Shown: one piece after another, positions 1-11,206 of the stretch
How positions within the stretch are numbered: the stretch's first letter is position 1
Layout: the number at the start of each line of letters is the position of its first letter
Assembly: GCA_951394405.1 (NCBI GenBank)
Contig: OX596338.1
Span: 3,658,001 to 3,722,000 of the forward strand
DNA: 64,000 nt
Source: Coprinellus micaceus
Lineage: Eukaryota > Basidiomycota > Agaricomycetes > Agaricales > Psathyrellaceae
Direction of reading: 5' to 3'
Notes under the pieces: generated by a model
What the model was told of the DNA's origin: nothing
The model's database searches: none
The model's input: only the letters and a program-made list of their open reading frames with translations
Position numbers and translations under genes: made by a program

Positions 1-647
1 AATACACGGATGCGAAGGGGGGGGTTGGAAGCTGGGAGGGTGTTACGAAGGATGAAAACCTTGAGGTTAGGCGTCTTGCGAATGAGGGAAGCGAGGGCTC
101 CGGGGGCGTAGGCGCCAGAAATACGCACTTCCAGGCGGGTGCACAGGGCACCGATGTCATAGGGATATGGCGATGGCGATCCGTCGAGAATAGTAAGGAT
201 GGTGTAAATTTCACCGGGAGTCTGAATGAAGATAGATCGCCAGAAAAGTTTGCTGGCATCGACATTGACGGCCTTGCTGACGGCGAACCAAGATCGAACG
301 AATGAAGCTTGTCGTTGGCGTACGTCGACAAGTTGGGCAGAAACATCGTCGCTTTGGAGGTACGGGGAGAATTCCGATCCTGTATATAATGAGAAGAATA
401 GAATTCGAAGGAAGATGTCCCCGGGAGTATGCGGGAAGGAGGCCTGATCCATCTGAGGACACATTTCGACGATAGGGTCGAGAAGGAGGGGATGAGCGGC
501 AGTGGATAGGTAAAGGGGAAGCATTCGGGTGTTGGAGTCGAGTGGGCCATCCATGCTCCGGGGATGGAGAGACAGGCGGGGCCGATGACGATGTAGGCTG
601 AGACACGGGGACCAAAAGGAGGCGGGGGTTGACGGAGCCTTCACCAT
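1..647 (-). CDS. F-box/LRR-like hypothetical protein, 3' end beyond window
   Basis: An open frame runs on the minus strand from an ATG at 647 to the window edge without a stop, giving about 215 residues. It was found by translating the reverse strand by hand. The protein carries stretches such as QASFVRSWFAVSKAV, LFWRSIFIQTPGEIY and LIRKTPNLKVFIL, which read like the helical and leucine-rich segments of the large Agaricomycete F-box/LRR families. The canonical F-box itself is not evident. A second in-frame ATG at 554 (MDGPLDSNTR) could be the true start. The gene is divergent from the next one, with only about 45 bp between the two start codons, so they may share a promoter. Function beyond a possible substrate-adaptor role is unknown. 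Confidence 0.5.
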   Translation of the reverse strand, partial: MVKAPSTPASFWSPCLSLHRHRPRLSLHPRSMDGPLDSNTRMLPLYLSTAAHPLLLDPIVEMCPQMDQASFPHTPGDIFLRILFFSLYTGSEFSPYLQSDDVSAQLVDVRQRQASFVRSWFAVSKAVNVDASKLFWRSIFIQTPGEIYTILTILDGSPSPYPYDIGALCTRLEVRISGAYAPGALASLIRKTPNLKVFILRNTLPASNPPLRIRV

Positions 648-692
648 CGACCACGAAGCTGACATCGCCTTTCCGACCTTCATACTTGAACG

Positions 693-1906
693 ATGAGTGC
701 CTTGACCGCCGAACAAATGCGTACGTCGTATGAGGACCGTCTACTTAAGGTCGCCTAACATGGCAACACGTAGGGCAAGGGCTTGGTGGCCTGCCGGAGG
801 AACTCTTCCTGGAAGCGATCAGCCATTTCACGGTGCGCGAGCTCCTTATCTTGTCCACAATCGAGGAGTTCGCGGACGCGGCGCACGCGGAATTGGAAGG
901 AAGGTTGACAGCACTTCTGAAGAAGTACGGACTTCCGTTTGCAGAAACAATCGACATGATGGAGAGGTTGAACGCGGTGGTGTCGGGATCTTGTGGGGTG
1001 TACATGGTGGGACCAGGGAAGATCGTGCCCGGAGACATCGATATTTACGCCGTAGAAGGGACACTGGTTGAAGTGTTGAGGTTCTTCAAGGGGTATGGAT
1101 ACGAGGTGGTTCCGTGGCCTGGAAGGCAAGATGAGGGAGAGTCACGGGGGGCGGGGAGGGAAGAAGGTGAGGCGTCCACGCAAGAGGGGAATGGGGAAGA
1201 GGAGAACGACGGGCTTGAGGCATTCGTTGCATCGACCGAGCAAGAGGGGCCGTATGCGAAGCATGTCATGAAAAACGTGGTCCTGATGCGGAAGGGGGGA
1301 GAGGAAGGAACGAAGCTCAACGTTATAGAGTCGGCTCTTCCGTGCGCGGAGGCACCGATCTTCTGCTTCCATTCGACGGTGGTAATGAACGCGGTGACCT
1401 CGAAAGGAGTGATATGCTACTATCCGCAATGGACCCTTAACTACAAAGGTGAGCGCGGCGGCAAGTGCGAACGGTAAAGACTCACGTTGAAACCAGGTGT
1501 TGTGAACCACGGGAGCGGACTTAAGGAGTGGGAGAGGAAGGATAAGGAGCGAGATAGCGGGGCGATCGCGAAGTACGAAGGGCGTGGATATAAGATACTG
1601 GAAGATTGTGAAGAGCTGCACGGAGAGGGGCAGGTAACGTGTGAAGCGTGTGGACCAGGGTTGCGGCAGTGGGACGAAGGACTGTCTATGACGTTCAAGC
1701 GGGGAGACAAGTTTTTACCGTCAGGAAGACTGTTCTGCTGGCGTCTGGGTCAACGCAAGGCGGAGATGCAGAAGTTGTGCTGGAAAGATAGAGGGGCTGT
1801 GATTGCAGTGCAAGGTGACGGAGACGGAACGGCGTACGTTTACGATGGCATGGAGAAGGAGGTAAAGTGCGTAAATGAAGCCAAGATGCGAGATTATATG
1901 CTGTAG
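693..1906 (+). CDS. F-box-like protein with nucleotidyltransferase-like core
   Basis: Proposed exons are 693-720, 774-1448 and 1497-1906, about 370 residues. The first intron has a CTAAC branch-like site and joins a short start exon to LPEELFLEAISHF, an F-box-like opening. The core then reads SGSCGVYMV about 20 residues before GDIDIY. A GS followed by DxD is the hallmark spacing of the nucleotidyltransferase fold, so the protein may bind nucleotides, or may be an inactive relative. A Glu/Gly-rich insert follows, then FHSTVVMN and a CxxC pair (CEACG) in the last exon. Agaricomycete genomes carry many such proteins of unknown role. The first exon is the least certain part; the two large exons share one frame and splice cleanly. 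Confidence 0.6.
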
Positions 1907-2771
1907 TAGTACATTGAATGCATAGAGGTACGAACGAACAGAACACGGCGGAAAGGAATGAGTGTGGGGGGCGGACTCGACAGGGGCAAAATCGCGACAC
2001 TGTATACGGAAGCTGGTACACATGATCACATGGTCTTAGGAAGGGTAAGGCTTGGCACTTTTTCAGCAGGGAACAAGTACCCGAGGCATATGGCCTCGGA
2101 ATCCTTGCGGAACTCTTCGAGTACGCCAACATCCCCAACAGCGATGACTACGGGCGTATCGATCCTTCTCAGGGCCAGGAGCTGTGTCGCTGAGGGCCTG
2201 TTGAACGAATCGGTTGTATCAGGCTAGGGACGTTCGAGGGTGCAGCATCAACTGTAAGCCATCCCTTGCATCGCTCACCGGCCAGCGCTAAAAGCATTAC
2301 CAGGGCCGAAGTTGGAAGGGCAAGGGCAAGGGCGAAAATAGGAAGGGCCAGAAAGCATGAGAGTGGCTGCGTGGTTCGGCCTCGTGCAGTCCATAGGACG
2401 CTCTGTCGCAGGAGGTGGAGCTGCGGTATCTCTCCATCTCTTCGCGTGACTATCGTGGAACGTGGTGAGGCAGAGAGACGATAGAACAGACTGTCATGGA
2501 GGACTGCAGCATGGACGCCCTCTTCGGGCTTGGGGAGACTGGGCTAGAGTGGGGTGGGACGTATGTTGGTTCTGCCCTCGTGTCCACGTTTTCCAAAATG
2601 ATTCCTCATTGCCCCGCAGATCGCCGTCAAAATGAAGACTGGATGAGTCACCACCGCCAGCAACCCCAGCATATCTGTCTCATTTGGCCCCTCTTTCCGA
2701 CGGTGTGTCGATTCATTGCCCTCTTACTGACCCTGGCCACTGACCGCCCCCATCAGATCGTGAAGCAGCCT
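1907..2771. other. intergenic, no gene recognised
   Basis: A plus-strand frame around 2056-2188 reads FSREQVPEAYGLGILAELF and ends at a stop. It looks protein-like but matches nothing I recognise and has no clear start. It may be a gene remnant. The rest shows nothing supportable. Confidence 0.3.
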
Positions 2772-3149
2772 TCAAGAAGTGGTGTCCCGACCTCTCTTCC
2801 GGCGTTCGCGGTCCTGTTCACACCACCTCTGCATCTCGCTTCGATACAATGACCCATTTCTCATCCAACCTGCCATATGTTTCTCAACCGTACTACCAAG
2901 TTCTGCCTCGAAGGATGTACCGTCCTGGATCCAGCCCTTGTCGCGCATCTGTGTGACAATATACTCGTTTTGAATCTCCTCCGGAGTCGCCCCATTCCCT
3001 CGCGGTTTGGCTGTTTCGTAACAGCTACCCGAGGGCATCAAATCAGTGACCCAACTCCGTGAGTGAGCGGCCATCACGACCTTCTGTGTTGAATTTGACG
3101 GGGACCTCTGGCTGGTTGAATTGGTGGGTCGCAGCACCCCGCTCTTCAC
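2772..3149 (-). CDS. small hypothetical ORF next to the transposon
   Basis: This is an uninterrupted 125-residue frame, rich in charged residues (EIQNEYIVTQMRDKGW, RWCEQDRERRKRGRD), lying divergently upstream of the transposase. I do not recognise it. Its composition looks more like protein than the other frames here, and its position suggests it could belong to the transposable element or be a gene fragment beside it. There is no supporting domain, and the start codon is only the first ATG of the frame. Confidence 0.25.
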   Translation of the reverse strand: MKSGVLRPTNSTSQRSPSNSTQKVVMAAHSRSWVTDLMPSGSCYETAKPRGNGATPEEIQNEYIVTQMRDKGWIQDGTSFEAELGSTVEKHMAGWMRNGSLYRSEMQRWCEQDRERRKRGRDTTS

Positions 3150-3304
3150 CAGACTTTCTCTGGCCGGGATCCGTCGTTGGGCACGTCCATCGCCCTTCGG
3201 GTCTGTCAGCAGCTCTTAACTCTTGTACCATACATCGCACTCTTTCAACATGTCGAGGACTCAGAAGAACGGCTCAAGTTCGCGACAGCCAGGACTGCCA
3301 GCGG

Positions 3305-6300
3305 ATGGCTGCAACGCAACCCCCCACCCCCCCCCAACTCAGCCCGCCGAGGGACGCAGTCCGTTCCACTCCGCATCAGTTGATGAATAGACGCCATTTG
3401 TATGTCCAGTTCCCTTGCGAGCACTGCGGCAAGGACTATTCCACCCTGCACCATCTTGAAGCCCATCAACGAGGCTCGTGCAAGACGTCGAAGCGCAAAA
3501 TATCTGACCTTCTCGCCAATACCAAGGATTTTTGGGAGGAGAGAAAGAGGCGCCGCCTGGACAATAGGCAACAAATGGAAGAGTCATCGGTAAGAGGAAA
3601 GTTACCCAATTCGCCGCAATCGAGCGATTGACATTCGTGGTCACTTTAGGAGGGACCCCGGCATGCGGCGAGTAGTCAACTTGGAGGACCTGCAGCGTCG
3701 GGATCGTTGCCAACGAATGGCGAAAGCGTTCTTGCAGACAAAACTGCTGTGATTCCGGAGCCTACTGTGAGTCAAGCCAAGCCTATAAATCTGAATAGTT
3801 CGCTGATATCCGCCATCCGCTCAGCAAGTATTCCACGACTTAGACGACCCCATAGCGACGAGGAGGAGTAGGCGAGTGAGACGCCTTTCCGCAAGGTGCA
3901 GGCAAGAAGATACACTTCCTCAAGCTGCTCCTCCCGTCGACGGTGATGGTGCGTAACCGCGGCACTTAACCGTTCTACGAATGCGATGCTGATTTTGCCG
4001 CCACCCTAGTAGAACCAGTCCCCGAAGCAGCCAGCACGGAACCCCTCGCCACCCCCGGCGCTCCGCCTCACACTTTCGTGATCCACGAAACGAAACGCGA
4101 TGCGTTTGGCGTCGTGCGAGCATACCGCATCATCCACGGTACTTCCTTCAAGTCAATGCATGACCCCGATCGGGCAGTCACCATCCGGGATCTCACAGAC
4201 TCGGTCCCAACTACCCCACAGCACTCCGCACCCCCAGTCCCAACAGGCACACAGGGTTCGACACCCCCGGTCCCAACAGGCACACAGGGTTCGACATCCA
4301 CAGTCCCAACGGGCACACAGGGTTCGGCATCCACCGGCCCAACGGCCATGCAGCGCTCGGCACCATCAGGCGGCGGCCCAGGAACCGGATGGGGTCCATT
4401 CCCTAATAAATCCTCGTTCTCCATCGCAGATTGGTATTGGGACTCGAAGACTAAGTCCTTCGCAGACTTTCAGAAGCTCCTCGCTGTCTTCAAGCAGCCC
4501 GACTTCTCCATTCCAGACGTCCTTGACGTAAAGTGGAAGGCCGCCTTCAAAGCCCTTGGTGCGAACCGAGAGGATCTGCCCGACCATGAGGCTGAATGGA
4601 TTCACGATGATGGTTGGAGGACAACACCAATCACGATCGACGTCCCCTTTCACAGACGAATGCGAAACGCCGGGTTGGAGACCTACACCGCGGGAGATTT
4701 TCGGCACTGGAGCATTGTCTCCGTTATCAAGGAGAAGATTTGCAATTCCAAGGATGCCCCCGCTTTTCACTATCACCCATATCGAGCCACATGGAAGCCC
4801 TCTGAGGAAGCCCCAGAGGTTGAATTATACGGAGAGCTTTACGCTTCCCGTGCATTCAGAGACGCTCATGACGAAATCCAGGCTCTCCCAACCACCAAAG
4901 AAAATGAAGGCTTGGAGCGTGTCGCTGTGGCGTTGATGTTCTGGTCAGACGGAACACAGCTGACCTCCTTCGGCGGCGCGTCGCTGTGGCCGCTGTACCT
5001 GTTCTTTGGAAACGAATCTAAACATCGACGCTCCCAAACCTCCAACCACCTCGGGGAACAGATAGCCTATTTCATCAAAGTGAGCGGTAGATCAGCCCAA
5101 TACGTAGTGCAATGGTTCTGACCCATGTTGCTTTATTAAGCTTTCTGACAGTTTCGACGATTACCTGCAGGAGAGGAACCTGGGGAAGATCCCAACAGAC
5201 GGGCTGTATACCCACTGTGCCCGCGAATTATTCCAGAAACAGTGGTGTACCATGCTCGACGACGAGCTTATTGAGGCGATGGAGCACGGACTGGTGCTCA
5301 TGTGTCCAGATGGGAAGCGCCGTTGCTTCTATCCGAGAATATTCACATATTCTTCGGATTATCCTGAAAAGTGGGTAGTGAGGCTTCCCCTTCTCCGTAT
5401 GCTTCGAGCCTGAATACTGACCTCTGTACAGAATCTTGATAGCAGGCCTGAGAAATAACGGCGGACGCCCTTGTCATCGCTGCCTGATTCGGAAGGATGA
5501 CATGTGGCAGCTGGCCACCCCAGCCGACACCGAACGCCACAACCAGAGGAGGAGCCAGAAGGATCAGAAGTTGAAAGTCGATAAGGCTCGAGAAGAGATC
5601 TCCGAACGGTATGCAGTGGATGGCACGAGAGTCGACTCCCATCTGAAAGAGCACTCTTATGTCCCTGTTCATGTGAGTCACCTCTTCAGTTGTCAAGGTT
5701 CTGCGTTTCAACACCCACTATAGAATGCATTCTCCGCTCGCCTCTCCCATACATCTTTTGAGGTGATTCCTGCCTTAGTTGTCGACCTCCTGCATGAGTT
5801 CGAAATTGGAGTGTGGAAAAAGTTGTTTACCCACCTGATTCGCTTGTTGGAGGCTTTCACCTCTCTGCAACCGAAAGGGCCAACATTATCTGGGGACCTT
5901 GATGCTCGGTGAGTTCCAGCAATAAGCACACTCAGGCAACCAGGCCTGCACTGACATGCTGGTCTGCTTTCAGGTATCGAATGACACCTTCGTTTGGTCG
6001 AGACGGAATTCGTGGCTTCCCGCAGAATGCGTCCGAAATGAAGAGGAAGGCCGCCCGGGACTACGAAGACCTGTTGCAGGTGAGTATACTCTCATCGCCC
6101 CTCGTATTGTCCTAATGGCTTTTCAAACGCCGCCTTTCACTTAGTGTGCGATTCCAGCATTTGAATCACTTCTCCCAGAGCCACACAACGCAATACTAAT
6201 GAAACTTCTATACATCTGTGCCCAATGGCATGCGACGGCTAAGCTTCGATTGCACCACGACGCGACCCTGAAACTCCTGGACTATACCACGACCTGGCTT

Positions 6301-7998
6301 GGGGCGCAGATGAGGCTTTTCGTTCACACGACCTGCTCCCAAGTAAAGGCCAAAGAGCTCCAGCAAGAATCAGAGGCTCGAGAAAGGCGCGAAGGCAACG
6401 GGAAGGGGAAGGGGAAGGTCACATCGACCCGCAAACCAGTCAAGTTCAACATTTTTACGATTAAATTTCATTTCCTGGGCGACTATGTCCCAGCTATCCA
6501 GCGCTTTGGCACCACAGATTCTTTCTCCACCGAAACGGTCCGTCTATCTGCGTAACGAACTCATTTCCGCTTACAAGTGTCGAAATAGGGAGAGCTCTTT
6601 CACCGGCTTCCGAAGTCTTGGTTCGAACGCACAGACCGAAGGGATTACGTGAACCAGATCTCGCAGATAGAGCGCCGGCGAGCGAGGCTGGATCAAATTC
6701 GCCATGCAAATGCCCCCAGCGGCACACCGGGAGGCCCATCTGCCTCAGACCCCGCATCGGCACCGCCAGGGAAGGAAGCCGACAACAAGGCCTCATCCAA
6801 CAGCAAGGGCTCACCCGATAGCAAGGGCTCACCCGACAGCAAGGGCTCATCCAACAGCAAGGACCCATCCAACAGCAAGGACTCAACTGACAGCAAGGAC
6901 CCACAGCCGGCACCGTCAGCCCCAGTGGATGAAGCCGATGACGCCTCCCCTGAATGCAAGTATACAATTGCGTCCAATCAGAACTCGCCCATCGATATCT
7001 CGTTCTTCGCCCAGACCTCAGAAGTCCCATACCGTGACCCGTATCTCATTGTGCGTATAGGTTTAGTTGTGGCCTCGCATAACTGACGGCAGCCTTAGAA
7101 CTTCATCCAGAAGTTAAAGCGGCACCTCCTGCCTCGGATTCTCGACCAACTAGGGTTGAAGTCGGATGCGTTGCCGGAGGAGGAGTGGATTAACGTATCC
7201 TTAACCCGCCTCTACGCCCACCAACTCATGCGCCTCAACTACACGACGTACGACGTCCGTCGAGATCAAGACGTCATCCACGTAGAGACGCCTCGATCCA
7301 ACATCATGTTCCTGAACCAACTGGCCTTCCCCAAAAGCCCAGACTCATCGCACGACGGTCCCATTCCGCACCCTTATCTTTACGCGAAAGTCATTGGTAT
7401 CTACCATGTTAATGTGGCTTACATTGGAGCCCTGCCAAATGGCACAAGAGATCTCACTACGCATCGGATCGATTTCGTATGGATTCACCACTACAACATC
7501 CTCGAATCCGACACAGAATTCAGTCTCGACCGCCTCGCCCTGAAGCCGCTAGCGTCGGATGACGCGCTGGGATTTATGGATCCTTCGAAGATAGTCCGGG
7601 GCGTCCACCTCATTCCTCAGTTCTCCCTTGGAAAGCAAACCTCAACCCTCCCGCGATCAAAGTGTGTCCCCGCTCAGGACATATGGGATGGATACTACAT
7701 CAATAAGTAAGTCCTCTTGGCAGGGTAGTCCATTGGAGCTATTCTAATCACCCTTTCTCGTATTACTGGTGACAGGTTCGCAGATCGCGACCTCTTCATG
7801 CGATATCAATATGGGATGGCAGTTGGGCATACGTATATGCGTAAGCTAGATCATTCGAAGAGGAAAGCAGCTCCTTCCATCCCCCCCGATTTCGACTTCA
7901 ATGTTACGTTTCCAGAAGAGGAGGAGCTTATGGACGAGGACGGGTATGTTGATCCTCCTACTGACGATTCAGATCTCGAGGATACAGACGACTTGTAA
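3305..7998 (+). CDS. Plavaka-family transposase, apparently intact
   Basis: Twelve exons join in frame: 3305-3589, 3650-3766, 3825-3948, 4010-5079, 5141-5370, 5432-5672, 5724-5908, 5974-6079, 6145-6537, 6589-7050, 7099-7706 and 7776-7998. They give about 1,347 residues with no internal stop. The N-terminus has a C2H2 zinc finger (CEHCGKDYSTLHHLEAH). Family hallmarks follow in order: the YGELY region, VALMFWSDGTQLTSFG, LWPLYLFFGNESK, PCHRCLIRK, VDLLHEFEIGVWK, YRMTPSFG, NASEMKRKAARDYED, KFHFLGDY and RYQYGMAVGH. The family is thought to catalyse DNA transposition with an RNase H-like fold. Two Pro/Ser/Thr-rich tandem-repeat segments are inserted. An alternative start lies at 3250 if a further intron is used. 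Confidence 0.88.
4237..4368 (+). repeat. 33-bp minisatellite inside transposase exon
   Basis: Three good copies and one degenerate copy of a 33-bp unit encode VPTGTQGSTPP-like 11-mers. The frame is kept throughout, so copy-number change would not break the transposase. Confidence 0.85.
6802..6909 (+). repeat. 18-bp minisatellite inside transposase exon
   Basis: Six 18-bp units beginning AGCAAGG encode SKGSPD, SKGSSN or SKDPSN hexamers, forming a hydrophilic linker in the C-terminal half of the transposase. Confidence 0.85.
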
Positions 7999-8064
7999 CG
8001 CATGAGAGCGAACCGCAGGCGAGCGCTCTTTGCCCCGCTGCTCCTCCAGCGCTTTACTCCAGCG

Positions 8065-9285
8065 AGCGTGACGGTTAACACCATTGACACGCACTTCGGC
8101 GATGATGACTTCGGCAGCCGTCTCCTCAGCTGCTTCGCCCAGGAGTCGAAGCTCAAGCCCAAGAGGGGTACGTCATTGCACAATTATATTGATTGCTACT
8201 CTGGTCACTAACGAGTACCCCCCTGTAGACCTACCCGCCGTCTCTGTACCGTCTACGAGCATTCCAAGCGTCCCCTCCCCTCCGCCACCCAGACCTCCAT
8301 CGAGGTCGACTTTACGAGGGCATCGATTTCTACACCTCGCTCATCCGTGCCTGTTTCAAGGAGCTCTGCCAGGAGCTCTTCCGCTCCACCCTCAAGCCCG
8401 TTGACCCCAAGATTGACAAGCCGTTGGTCCACGAGATTGTCCTCGTCGGTGACTTCGCTCATATCCCCCGTATTGTCAAGCTTGTCCGACGTCTTCAACG
8501 GCAATGATCCCAACAAGTCCACCAACCCCGACGAGGCCGCCACTGTCCAAGCCGCCATTCTCTTGGACGACACTTCCGAGAAGGCCCAGGACCCCCTCCC
8601 CGCTCCCTCAGTATCGAGACCGCCGGTGGTGTCATGGCCGCCCTCGTCAAGCGTCAGACCTCCGTCCCCACCAAGAAGTCCGAGATCTTCTCCACCTACG
8701 CCGACAACTTGAACCAGCCCAGTGCGTTGATCTAGGTCTTCGAGGGTGAGCACGCCCGCACCAAGGAGAGCAACCCCCTCGGCAAGGTCGAGGTATCCGG
8801 CATTCCCCCCGCTCCCCATGGTGTTCCCCAGATTGAGGTCACCTTCGACATTGACGCCAACGGTATCCCCAATGTCTCCGCGCAGGACAAGACCACCGGG
8901 AAGCCCAACCACGTCATCACTAACGACAGCGGCAAGGCTGAAGACGAGGTGGCCGTCGCTCGCATTCGGGCCAGGGACTTCGGTTTCGAGTCCAACACCT
9001 ACAACCTTCGCAACTCGAGGCTGGCGACAAAGACAAGCTCCAGCCCGCCGTCGACGAGCACATCTCGTGGCTCGACACCCCAGGAACATTCGCAGGACGA
9101 TTCAAGGGCTAACACGAGTCCACGCAGAGGGAGCGCAAGGTCTTTGCCAACCCCACCAATTAGCGTCTCCACGGTGCTGCTGGCGGTGCTCCCGGTTGCT
9201 TCCCCGGTGATGTTGGGGCTCCTAGCAGCTTCATTGATGCTGGTGTTGCGTACGAGGACGGCCCCGCCATCGAGGGGGGGCTAAA
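8065..9285 (+). pseudogene. HSP70 pseudogene, copy 1 (5'-truncated)
   Basis: HSP70 sequence can be followed in shifting frames from the DTHLGGEDFDNRL region (here DTHFGDDDFGSRL) through the lid-adjacent ATPase part, [41 protein letters not shown] and the C-terminal helical domain. The frame shifts several times, an in-frame TAG replaces a codon near 8733, and the C-terminal EEVD is lost. An intron remnant begins near 8168 and ends at the TAG near 8229, so this is a DNA duplicate and not a retrocopy. Sequence just after its end matches the 3' flank of copy 2. A functional chaperone cannot be made. Confidence 0.85.
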
Positions 9286-9305
9286 CGGTTCACTTTCTCT
9301 TCCTT

Positions 9306-11206
9306 CTCAAGAACCAGACCACGATGAATCTCCACAACACGTATGTTCAGACCCAATCTTCAATATCTCATGGCGTTTATAGATATCCTTTTCAGGTCTT
9401 CAACCCCAATTCTCGTCGGTCGCAAGTTCTACGACGCTGAGATCCAGTCTGACATGAAGCGCTTCCCCTTCACCGTCTTTGACGAGGGCGGTGAGCCCCA
9501 TATCCACGTTGAGCACTGCAACGAGACCGAGGAGTCCATGCATTTATCCTATTACTCGAATCTGACTCATCTTCTATCTAATCGTACCGTCCAGTCCCCC
9601 AAAGAGACCCCCTCCACTGTGGGCCTCCTCAAGATGAAGGAGACTGCCAAGCCCTACTTCGGAACCGCCGTCAACAACGGCATCGTCGCCATCCCCGCGT
9701 ACTTCAAGGACGCTGGTACCATCTTCGGCATGAACATCCCCCGTACCATGAACAAGCCCACCGCGGCTGCCGTTATCGCCTACGGTCCCGACAAGGAGAT
9801 CCAGGGCGAGCGCAACGTCGTCATCTTCAATCTAGGTGGAGGAGCCTTTGATGTTTCCCTCCTCACCATTGAGGGTATCTCCGAGGTCAAGGCCACCGCC
9901 GGTGGCACCCACCTGGGTGATGAGGACTGAGACAACCGCCTCGTCAACCGATTGATCCAGGAGTTCAAGCGCAAGTACAAGAAGGGTACATCATTCCGTG
10001 CTCATCTTCATTTCCGCTCGGATCACTAACATTTTCTCATTTAGGTCTCTCCGCTGACCCTCACGCTATCCACCATCTCCGTACCACCTACGACTCGCGT
10101 GCCAAGCATATCCTCTCCTCCGTCACTTAGGCCTCTATCGAGATTGACTCACTTTACGGGGGCACCGACTTCTACACCTCGTTCGCCCGTGCCCATTCCG
10201 AGGACCTCTGCCAGGACCTCTTCCGCTCCACCCCCGAGCCCGTTGAGAACTTGGTCCTCCACAACTCCAAGATAAGATCGACAAGCTGTTGGTCCACGAG
10301 ATTGTCCTCGTCGGTGACTTCACCCATATCTCCCGTATCGTCAAGCTTGTCCGGCTTCTTCAACGGCAAGGATCCCAACGAATCCGTCAGTCCCGATGAT
10401 GCTGCCTGAAGTACCGCTGCCATCCCCGATCACACCTCCGATAAGACCCTGAACATCCTCCTCCTCAATGTCACACCTTCTCTCTCCCTCGGTGTCGAGG
10501 CACCAGTGGCGTCATCCCCGCCCTCATTAAGCTTCACTCCGCCGTCCTCACGAAGAGGTGTGTAGTAGGCTTCTCCACATCCGCCGACAACCAGCCAACC
10601 AAGAAGTCCGAGATCTTCTCCACCTACGCCGACAACCAACCCAATGTGTTGACCTAGGTCTGCGAAGGTGTGCGTGCCTGCACCAACGGCATCAATCCCC
10701 CTCCACAAGCTCGAATATTCCCCTCCCCGTGGTGTTATCGATGTCACCTTTGACATTGATGCTAACGGTATCCTCAACGCATCTGGCACCTACGACCAGC
10801 CCACCAGCAAGCCCAACCATTTCTTCATCGCCAATGATAGGGATCGTGTCTCCATTGGCCAAGGGGGGGTCGACCTCATGGTTTTCGAGGCCAAGAAGTG
10901 CGGGGCGGAGGTTGAAGCTGCCACCGCTCGCATCTAGGCCAAGAAGAGTCTCGAGCCTTACATATACTACCTTCGCAGCTCGATCAACGACGACAGGCTC
11001 GCCAACAAGCACTACTCGGGCAGCGATAGCCAAGGACAAGCTCCAGTCTGCTTTCGACGGAGCCATCCCGTGGCTCCCCAACTTCCAGAAGGCTCCCAAG
11101 GGCGGGCTCGAGGCATTCGCCGACCTCGTCGTGTAGCGCCTGCAGTGCTGGTCGCGGCGCTCATGTTGGCTTAGCACGCAGGCCCACCGTTGAGGAGGTC
11201 GACTAA
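9306..11206 (+). pseudogene. HSP70 pseudogene, copy 2
   Basis: The copy begins at the KNQ..MNLHNT motif near the HSP70 N-terminus, with an intron at about 9342-9396. It then reads [50 protein letters not shown] and [14 protein letters not shown]. Several residues between PAYF and DAGT are deleted, an in-frame TGA follows HLGDED, and further stops and frameshifts lie downstream. A second intron at about 9986-10044 is retained at the same place as in copy 1. The C-terminal tail PTVEEVD and stop are preserved at 11183-11206. The preserved EEVD marks the parent as a cytosolic HSP70. Confidence 0.88.

Larger units (their letters stand above)
3250..8060 (+). mobile_element. Plavaka-type DNA transposon (boundaries approximate)
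   Basis: The element is defined by its intact transposase. The left limit is placed near the first possible start codon and the right limit where HSP70-derived sequence begins. I could not identify terminal inverted repeats or a target-site duplication by eye, so the true ends are unknown and may lie outside this range. Plavaka elements belong to a family of fungal cut-and-paste transposons usually grouped with CACTA/EnSpm-like elements. Confidence 0.6.

Noticed and set aside
2700..3240. Search for Plavaka terminal inverted repeats
   Set aside because: No convincing repeat shared with the 8.0-8.1 kb side was seen by eye; a computed dot plot is needed.
8253..9089. 278-codon minus-strand frame
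   Set aside because: It is the antisense of the decayed HSP70 copy, open only because of the parent's biased codon use.
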